From assembly GCA_003990745.1 (NCBI GenBank), contig RBNI01004997.1, forward strand, positions 1 through 13,153: a DNA stretch of 13,153 bases. Reading direction: 5' to 3'. This stretch comes from Jimgerdemannia flammicorona. Lineage: Eukaryota; Mucoromycota; Endogonomycetes; Endogonales; Endogonaceae. This document shows, piece after piece, positions 7,393 through 13,153 of this stretch. Within the stretch, counting starts at the first letter, position 1; each line of letters opens with the position of its first letter. The notes beneath the pieces were generated by a model. The model did not search any database. It was not told the origin of the DNA and saw nothing but the letters and a program-made list of their open reading frames with translations. The translations under genes and the position numbers were made by a program.

Positions 7393-8444
7393 CCTCAGTC
7401 CGAAATTGAATCCAAAAGCAAAAGTCAAGTATGCCTACCATACTTCGAGAGGAACTCTACAGCCACTGTTAGGAGATTATGAGCATTGGTCCCCTTTTCC
7501 ACTCCAGTCTACTTTCTGATACAAAGAATGAGTCCGTTTTGGTACGCTTGCCAGATAAGCCTGAAGAACCTGAAGATTTACCACCCAAGTTCAAGGAAGA
7601 ACTTTGCTGCCTTTTGAGTTATTCGCCGCATTCCCAGAGAGCCCGCCTTTCTTGCCACAAGCCAGTTTCTGATGCAACTTCGCAGTGGAGCCAGTCTATG
7701 ATGCAACTCTGTGCAAACGAAGCCAGTCTTTGATGTAACTTGCCAAGAATCCGAGTTAATTCCCAGTTAAGCTGCCATTTTCAAGAAGTCTGCTGATTCA
7801 GGAAGAATCTGCGTCATTCGCCATTTTTAAGTTATCCACATTCCCAGAAGAACCCACGTCATCTGAGTAATATTTCCAGTTGAAGCCGAATCCGCGTCAT
7901 CCACCATTTTCAAGCTATCCACATTCTCAGAAAACCCACACTATCTGAGTTATTTGCCATTCCCAGTGAGCCTGAGTTATTGAATTACCACCACTAGTAT
8001 AATTCCCAGTAAGAAGAATCCATGCCATCTTCTATTTCCAAACCACCGCTTTTAGAGAATCTGTACCAAATCAAGTTATCTGCCAGATCGCCACCTTCCC
8101 AGTTGACCTGCATAAGGAAATCCATTCGCATTACACAAGATCATCATGCAGAAATCGCATAAGAAGAACCGCTGAATTGCCAGACCGTCATGCATCAAGA
8201 TCGTCGTGCTATACAAGATCGCCAGACCCAGAAATCGCATACTTTTGGAAATTGCCTCGCTACACAAAATTGTAGCATTCCCAGTTGACCCAAGAAGGAA
8301 AAGATATACAAATTGCCACTACACCCAGAGAACTGTCCCAATAAGGAAATCACTCGCAGATATCCATCTTGACTATTATACTACTAAACACCAACAAGGA
8401 CCTCAGGAATCTTAGAACATTTTTTTGCTTTTTGATAAAGTAAC
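7393..8444 (+). other. Long noncoding U5 or leader with degenerate repeats
   Basis: No convincing protein was found. The short open frame at 7479-7733 has no recognisable domain. The stretch is built from loosely repeated phrases: an 84-bp duplication, two copies of AGAAATCGCATA (near 8151 and 8231), and TCCCAGTTGACC near 8097 and 8279. It keeps more CpG than the coding part of the element. Confidence 0.5.
7805..7972 (+). repeat. 84-bp degenerate tandem duplication
   Basis: The unit starting AATCTGCGTCATTCGCCATT at 7805 is repeated from 7889 as AATCCGCGTCATCCACCATT. Both continue with AAGYTATCCACATTCYCAGA and a ...CATCTGAGT or CTATCTGAGT block. Period 84 bp, roughly 80% alike by eye. Confidence 0.7.
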
Positions 8445-8462
8445 TGGGGGCTCAAGCCAAAC
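8445..8462 (+). promoter_or_regulatory. Primer-binding site candidate 1
   Basis: TGGGGGCTCAAGCC: the first nine bases equal the start of the tRNA-Pro primer-binding site used by many retroviruses (TGGGGGCTC). The remaining bases do not fit well. Confidence 0.35.
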
Positions 8463-8515
8463 TACATCAACCCCCAACCTTGTAATTTGCCTCCATTGAG
8501 CCGGCACGTTATATT

Positions 8516-8533
8516 TGGGGGCTCAACTGAGAA
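8516..8533 (+). promoter_or_regulatory. Primer-binding site candidate 2
   Basis: TGGGGGCTCAACTGAGAA begins two bases after a plausible LTR end. After the nine matching bases, most differences from the tRNA-Pro complement are transitions, several at former CpG positions, so I slightly prefer it over candidate 1. Confidence 0.42.
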
Positions 8534-8548
8534 GATTTCAAAATCAAC

Positions 8549-10130
8549 ATGACTTTTCAGCTCACAAGAACCCACAGTCAAACTGGACACATTTGACCCA
8601 ACACCAACTTCTGCTACTACAGGAGAACCAGTTATCACCAGCATCTGGACAGGAAGAGAAGTAATTACTTCAAGACTTGCCAATTACCCAGCATCAGAAG
8701 GATCCCAACCAGAACCAGAAGACAGTACAGCCCGAAATCCCCAACCAGATCAACCAGATAATATAGACAGCCCTGCTAGAGATTTTGGAGAACTTGTACA
8801 AGAACTAGAAGATCTTATCATACGAACCCAATACTTTACAGCCATATAACCCTCCCCAGCCCCACCAATCTCACCAATAGAACCCCTGTCACAACCCCTT
8901 GCAGAACCAGAAGTAGCCCCTACAAGATTACCTAGGCCTATTCTACCCTGCCCAAGGACCAGAACACCATCCTCAGGATACCCAAGCACCCCCACCTCTA
9001 GTGAAAGCTCAGGAAGTGAATTAGAATCTGAATCTGAACCTGAACCAGAATCAGAAGAAAGTGACGAAAAAATGGCCACTTCATTGCCAATGTTTGCAGG
9101 ATACTTAGAGAAAGACCCCAGAGAATTCCTTGATGGAATTGAAGGAATTGCAGCCTTGAGGAACCTCTCAGATGAAAGAAAAATCACTATCTACAAAGCC
9201 CAGCTCAGAGAACCAGCCAGAGGAATTTTCCATTGAACAGTAAACAACCGAGATTCAGAACTAGCAAGACAGATACAAGCAGCAATGTCTGATGAGCTAG
9301 AATATGGGGCCATGGTCCATTGGCTCATCGAAAAGTATACAGGAAATGAAACCCGCCACAAGGCTCAGGAATCCATCATGGGAATAAAGTTGAATCTTGG
9401 AGAATCACCCAGAGCCTTCTTCACAAGAATCCAGAAGAGAATGCATTCTGCCGGGTTCAATGCCACCAACCAAGACATCATAGGTCCAATGACCTTCATG
9501 AATGGAATTCCCCCAAATATTGCTCAGCATGTCCACACCCTAGGCATCAGAAGGTCTGAAGAACAAGTAGATGCAGCCCAGGGATACTTTGATGTCAGAC
9601 AAGGAACTACCTGGAGTGATCATGACAGAAAAGAAGAGAAGGAAGACATCCTGGTCAAAACCCTACAAGGATCCTTCAAGGACAAGAAAGATCCGAAGAA
9701 AGAAGGCCAGCCAAAGAAGGAAAGAAGGACAGAAGCGAAATCCAAGACCTTAGCTCCAAGTTGGACCGATTGGTTGGACAGATTTAAAAACTCACCACAT
9801 GCGAAAATCGGAATTACCAGGACAACAGAGCATACCTGCCACAGAGGAGCCAAGGTTATCTACCAAGAGATAACAGGAATTACCAGCAAGAAGAAAGAAG
9901 GTACCCCGCCTGAGATAGAGCCCAAGTCTAATGGTTCCACTGTGGACAATTCAGACACTATGCCACTGAATGTGATAACAAAAGAAGTGACCGAAGGGAC
10001 TCAGAACCACCGAACTGAAGGAATGACACTCAGTACAAGAAGACTGAAGCCCATCCTATTGAAGATTTCAAAGAAGCAAGTAACAGTGAAGACTACAGTG
10101 ATTTAGACTTGTACCCCACCAAGGTTAGCA
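8549..10130 (+). pseudogene. Gag of the Ty3-like element (decayed)
   Basis: This is the structural protein that packages element RNA. An ATG at 8549 opens frame 2 but hits a stop within 16 codons. The gag signal then continues in frame 3 from about 8595: a Glu/Pro/Ser-rich acidic N-terminus (SGSELESESEPEPESEE near 9005-9060), then MFAGYLEKDPREFLDGIEG and a capsid-like helical domain (MVHWLIEKYTG, LNLGESPRAFFTRIQKRM, MNGIPPNIAQHV), and a Lys/Glu-rich stretch. Between about 9660 and 9735 the signal returns to frame 2: EIQDLSSKLDRLVGQI, a Gln/Arg/Tyr-rich stretch, and a zinc knuckle at 9932-9973 (C-x2-C-x4-H-x4-C spacing, first Cys replaced by Trp). Internal stops lie at 8847 and 9234 in frame 3, and 9929 among others in frame 2. 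The open frame 9285-10106 therefore mixes real gag with an out-of-frame tail. Confidence 0.75.
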
Positions 10131-10573
10131 CCTGAAAAACAGTCTACCCAGTAGAAAAAAGGAAGAGACCTGTAGGAAGGCCATCCAGAAATGTCAGCAG
10201 AAGAATGATCCAGGAAGAAGATGAAGAGCATGAGGAGGAACAAGTAGAAACACCTCCCTGAACTCCCTCACCATTTGTGCCAGAAACAAATGAGCTGCTA
10301 CCAGAAGATGAAGAAATGGAATAAGAAGAATGGGAACCTATACCCCTGAAGCCCAAGAAAAAGTATTCTCCAAAGACCATGCCCAGAGACATCTACAATG
10401 AAGTCTGGCAGAAGATTCAAGAGGCCAAGATGGAAGTCCCTCTCCTGCAGTTCCTACAACTGACACTAGCTGGAGTTCAAAACAAATTACTGAGAACCAC
10501 CAGGTCTAGCACTGGCCGAGTTCCAATCCCACAGCAAGAACCAGCTCCCATCCCTGTCCAAGCAGCCAAAAGA
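10131..10573 (+). pseudogene. Gag-protease linker
   Basis: Frame 2 continues with a basic patch (RKRPVGRPSRN), an acidic run (EEDEEHEEEQ) and DIYNEVWQKIQEAKMEVPLL. The last resembles the helix found just before the protease in many Ty3-like polyproteins. Stops occur at about 10259 and 10322. Confidence 0.55.
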
Positions 10574-10960
10574 CATGTCAGTACTTATTTACATAGAGAT
10601 ATTGGAGGACAAAAAGCGAAAATCCTTATAGATATGGGAGCAGCTATCTGCGTCATTGCCAAACAATTCTTGGATACCCTCCAATGGCCCATTGATGGAC
10701 CATCCAACCTCAGCATCATAGTAGCAGATGGAGCCCGAACTCAACCCCTTGGAGAAGTATGAAACATCACCATTTCCCTGGGACACATTCAGTTCTCCAT
10801 TCCCAAAGCTGTTGTCACAGAAGCTGTCACCTATGACATGATTCTTGGCACCAACTGGATGAAGGAAATGAATGCAGTTGTTGATATTGGCCAACAAGTA
10901 CTCAAGTTTGACTATCGAGGAAAGAAGTACAGAGTTAAGGTGACCAGCTATGAACAATCA
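10574..10960 (+). pseudogene. Retropepsin-like aspartic protease of the Ty3-like element
   Basis: A polyprotein-processing enzyme in the active ancestor. GGQKAKILIDMGAAICVI carries the active-site Asp (codon 10631-10633) in the D-T/S-G position, but Thr/Ser is Met here (ATG, one transition from ACG). VADGARTQPLGEV is the flap-side strand, and AVTYDMILGTNWM is the conserved C-terminal Ile-Leu-Gly block (near 10838). The protein reads through in frame 2 except for a TGA at about 10760. Length of ~120 residues fits a retropepsin monomer. Confidence 0.82.
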
Positions 10961-12256
10961 AAGAAGAAGAAGAAGGTCACTATTCAAGAAGAATATGCCA
11001 GTAGTGAGGAGTCTACTACAGAAGAGGAAGAAGAATCCAAAGATGGAAATGATCCCAGACTCAATCCCTGAATTAACCTGGTGGATGACAGACCAGAAGA
11101 CAATGTATGGGCCAAGAATACCATCCCTATCACTATTGGAGCCATTGCAGGAGAAGTCAAAGGATGCCCTACATGCCTCAAGAGACACAGGTATCCCGAG
11201 CACTCCTCCAAGATTATGGGAACAAGGAAATCGCCTGGCACAGCCTGCCCAGAGTGCAGAAGAAAAAAGAAGAAATGTAGACATGTTCCAGAAACACCTG
11301 CAACCGAAGCTGCAGAAGTACAAGTGATTTGGGGTCAAGAGTCATCTGAGGAAGAAGAAACTTCTGACCAAAAAGTCCCTGAACAAGAGGCACCCAATGA
11401 AGAAGAGGTCCCCGAACTCATTCCCTGGGATGACCCTCGCTGGACACCACCTGAAGACAATGACCCCTGGAATATAGAAGAAGGATCCAGTACAATCACC
11501 ATTGTTCCCAAGAAAGAAACCCACCAAGAGAAAGCTTTTTGGCTAGGAAGATGTCCTCACCAAATGGTCTTCCACTCTCCCCGAGACTACTGCTACCAGT
11601 GTCATTTGTTGGATCAACAAGAAAGACAGAGACCCCAGAGACCAGAACCCCCAACTACTCTTGCATAGTCTACCACCTTTCAAGAAGTCACCACAAGGCT
11701 ACAAAGTCAATTTAGGGGACAAGGCTTCTTCACTCGAACAGAAATATACCTCTTGTCTATCCTTCCCCCAACTTATGATCAAGATGGGTATCAATTTCCA
11801 AGACAACAAGTGATAAATAACCAGGAACATCATTTTCAAGCAATGGAATATTGCAACCATGCAAGACACTCTGATTGCTGAGACAGCAGACATCAGAAGA
11901 TTCACCTCAGTCATGATGTTGCAGTGCATACTTTGAAGAAAGGAGATAACCGAAGCCAGATCCAAAGGAGCCAGATTCGAAAAAGCCAGACCAAGAAGAC
12001 AGGAAGAAGAATCCTCAAGATCTATGATTTGGGAGAAGATATCCTAGCTCTTATCAGATATGCTACCTGCCAAGGATGGGCAGAAGATGCTGCCAACTTC
12101 ATGGAAGCCCTAGACCCTACAGGAAGAAGGGGAATTAATTACCTCCAAGACCCTTCTACTGGAGCCAGATGGCCACACCTTAACCTCAGAGCTTGGAGGC
12201 TCTCTGCTAGTGGAGCTTCAGCCCTAGAAAAGCCTGAACTCAGCAAGGATATCGCC
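10961..12256 (+). pseudogene. Acidic spacer with two Cys/His modules between protease and dUTPase
   Basis: Frame 2 continues for about 430 codons with few stops (near 11069, 11666, 11879). Glu-rich runs alternate with two putative metal-binding modules. Module 1 (11165-11278) has C-x2-C, a 23-residue gap, C-x2-C, and then a basic run ending C-x-H. Module 2 (11552-11605) has C-x-H-x4-H-x5-C-x2-C-H. Near 12005-12100 is a helical segment (RRILKIYDLGEDILALIRYA) followed by CQGWAEDAANFMEAL. I do not recognise these domains from standard Ty3 elements. Metal binding is inferred from spacing only. They could bind nucleic acid or be extra zinc knuckle-like units. Confidence 0.55.
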
Positions 12257-12661
12257 CAGTATGTCCTGCTGCACCCAAAGGCCAAACCTCCGACCAAAGC
12301 CCACCCAGAAGATGTAGGATATGATCTTCACAGCCTGGAGGATGAATCTATCAAGCCTGGAAAGACCTTCATGGTCAGAACTGGACTAGCCATGCAGCCA
12401 CCCCAAGGAGCTTATATTCAACTGACCTCAAGGTCTGGACTTGCCAGACAAGGGATAACTGTAGAAGGAGGAACTATTGACCCTGGATATACAGGCGAAA
12501 TCAAGGTTATCCTACACAACAGCAGTGCAGAATGGCACTGAATTATTAGAGGACAGAAGATTGCCCAAGCAGTCTTCATGAAGGTCAAGACCCCACAACT
12601 ACAGGAAGTCTCCGAACTAACTGAAGGAACAAGACAAGCAAAGGGATTTAGAAGTTCAGAC
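12257..12661 (+). pseudogene. dUTPase domain of the Ty3-like element
   Basis: dUTPase hydrolyses dUTP to dUMP and pyrophosphate and so limits uracil in newly made DNA. All five motifs of the trimeric family are visible in order: VGYDLHS (12314-12334), SRSGLARQGI (12428 on), GGTIDPGYTGEIKVIL (12467 on, with the conserved Asp at 12479 and Tyr at 12488), RGQKIAQAVF (12548 on), and a degraded glycine-rich motif 5 (RQAKGFRSS, 12632 on). A TGA at 12539-12541 lies between motifs 3 and 4. Length of ~130 residues is normal. The domain is in the same frame as the protease upstream. Its place between protease and the reverse transcriptase differs from the sites I know in betaretroviruses (near gag/pro) and in lentiviruses and ERV-L (later in pol). 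Confidence 0.88.
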
Positions 12662-13065
12662 AGGAAGGAGGTACATCTCCTTCAAGTCAACCACCTCAAG
12701 AAGAATGTTCCCCAGCAAGTGTACTGGCAACCAGTCAGACTGCATAAGAATCTCATCCTGGAACCTGGAGAACAAACTACCTTCAAAATCTTTGCACCAC
12801 CCGACCCCAGAAACCTCTTCTTTGAACCCAAGGAAGATATCCCACACCTGGACATAGAGGGACACACATTCCCTGACAAGATGAATCCAGTACACTCCTG
12901 AGGAACCAACCAAAGCTGGGAAACCATCATCTTGCCGAAAGGAACCATCATAGGACATCTGGTGCCTTTTCTCAACTGAACTCATAGGGAAGTTTATGAA
13001 CTAAACCTATCGGGAAATGGCAAAAGGTCCCAGAAGAAAGGAAAGGCCCCTCTGCGACCCAGGAG
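12662..13065 (+). pseudogene. Beta-rich linker between dUTPase and reverse transcriptase
   Basis: NLILEPGEQTTFKIFAPPD, then HLDIEGH and, after a stop, TIILPKGTIIGHLVPFL, resembles the beta-strand segment that precedes the reverse transcriptase in many Ty3-like pol proteins (a Pro-Gly turn early, Leu-Pro-x-Gly-Thr late). Stops are at about 12899 and 12977. The reading frame moves from 2 to 1 between about 13000 and 13040. Confidence 0.6.
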
Positions 13066-13153
13066 ACAGTGAAGCCTTCCACCAACATTGGAGAAGAATT
13101 GACACCTCAACAACAGCAACAACTAGTAGAATTACTCAACAAATATCAAGATA
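13066..13153 (+). pseudogene. Start of the reverse transcriptase region (cut by window edge)
   Basis: Frame 1 reads EELTPQQQQQLVELLNKYQD, the helix typically found just before the first reverse transcriptase motifs of Ty3-like elements. No catalytic residue falls inside the window. Confidence 0.65.

Larger units (their letters stand above)
7120..8513 (+). repeat. Putative 5' LTR (3' boundary uncertain)
   Basis: It starts with TGTGACG at 7120. One candidate end is CGTTATA at 8507-8513, which is the inverted start apart from two C-to-T changes, followed by TT and TGGGGGCTC. Another candidate end is GTAAC at 8444, directly before an earlier TGGGGGCTC. TATAAATA at 7213 and AATAAA at 7387 suit a promoter and polyadenylation signal. 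If the LTR does extend past 8440, its U5 would be about 1 kb, which is unusually long. Alternatively the LTR ends soon after 7400 and the rest is leader. The 3' LTR would settle this and is outside the window. Confidence 0.5.
7120..13153 (+). mobile_element. Ty3-like LTR retrotransposon with dUTPase, 5' part (decayed, continues past right edge)
   Basis: A putative 5' LTR starting TGTGACG is followed by primer-binding candidates, gag with a CCHC-type knuckle, retropepsin, a Cys/His-containing acidic spacer, dUTPase, a beta-rich linker, and the segment that normally precedes the reverse transcriptase (LTPQQQQQLVELLNKYQD). Protease ahead of reverse transcriptase fits a Ty3/retrovirus-type order. 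Family identity cannot be fixed because reverse transcriptase, integrase and the 3' LTR lie outside the window. Stops and at least three frameshifts make this copy non-functional. From gag's zinc knuckle to the linker, the coding signal stays in one frame (frame 2). Confidence 0.8.

Noticed and set aside
10090..10140. Programmed -1 frameshift between gag and pol
   Set aside because: The frame-3 end at 10106 is an artefact of an upstream indel. The zinc knuckle is already in the pol frame, so no shift is needed.
10958..11338. Minus-strand open frames rich in Ser, Leu and Phe
   Set aside because: They are antisense to Lys/Glu-rich GAA/AAG repeats of the plus-strand pol spacer, which keeps stops out of the opposite strand.
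10258..12979. Recurrent in-frame TGA as possible recoding or a TGA=Trp genetic code
   Set aside because: TAA and TAG stops and frameshifts also occur, and most TGAs fit single transitions from TGG or CGA. Ordinary decay explains them.

Overview
The window looks like repeat-rich animal DNA, most likely from a vertebrate with a large genome that keeps DIRS elements (amphibian, reptile or fish rather than mammal or bird). This is an inference. It rests on a DIRS-type tyrosine-recombinase retrotransposon, a Ty3-like LTR element with a retrovirus-like primer-binding motif, CpG loss over most of the old copies, and the absence of bacterial gene layout. No host gene, rRNA, tRNA or CRISPR array was recognised.

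Region 1 (1-1273 and 6066-6620, minus strand). A gag/ORF1-like protein gene is present in two related, head-to-tail copies. Copy 1 (889 down to the left edge) is an uninterrupted, GC- and CpG-rich frame of 296 codons that leaves the window. Copy 2 is a decayed relative, split in two by the insertion of region 2.

Region 2 (1274-6065, plus strand). A complete but inactivated DIRS-like element of about 4.8 kb. It has inverted terminal repeats, a gag-like region, reverse transcriptase, RNase H, tyrosine recombinase, and an internal complementary region that matches both outer ends joined together. Its boundaries can be read to within a few bases, because the interrupted copy 2 can be compared with uninterrupted copy 1.

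Region 3 (6621-7119). An AT-rich stretch with no gene.

Region 4 (7120 to the right edge, plus strand). The 5' part of a decayed Ty3-like LTR retrotransposon. In order: a long LTR or LTR plus leader with a 19-bp triplicated near-palindrome and an 84-bp duplicated unit, two tRNA-Pro-like primer-binding candidates, gag with a zinc knuckle, an aspartic protease, an acidic spacer with two Cys/His modules, a dUTPase domain, a beta-rich linker, and the first residues before the reverse transcriptase, where the window ends. After allowing for indels, gag, protease and dUTPase appear to have formed one long reading frame. A dUTPase between protease and reverse transcriptase, preceded by Cys/His modules, is the most unusual protein architecture here.

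The parts do not form one pathway. They are three layers of retroelements: an older gag-like tandem pair, a DIRS inserted into it, and a neighbouring LTR element.
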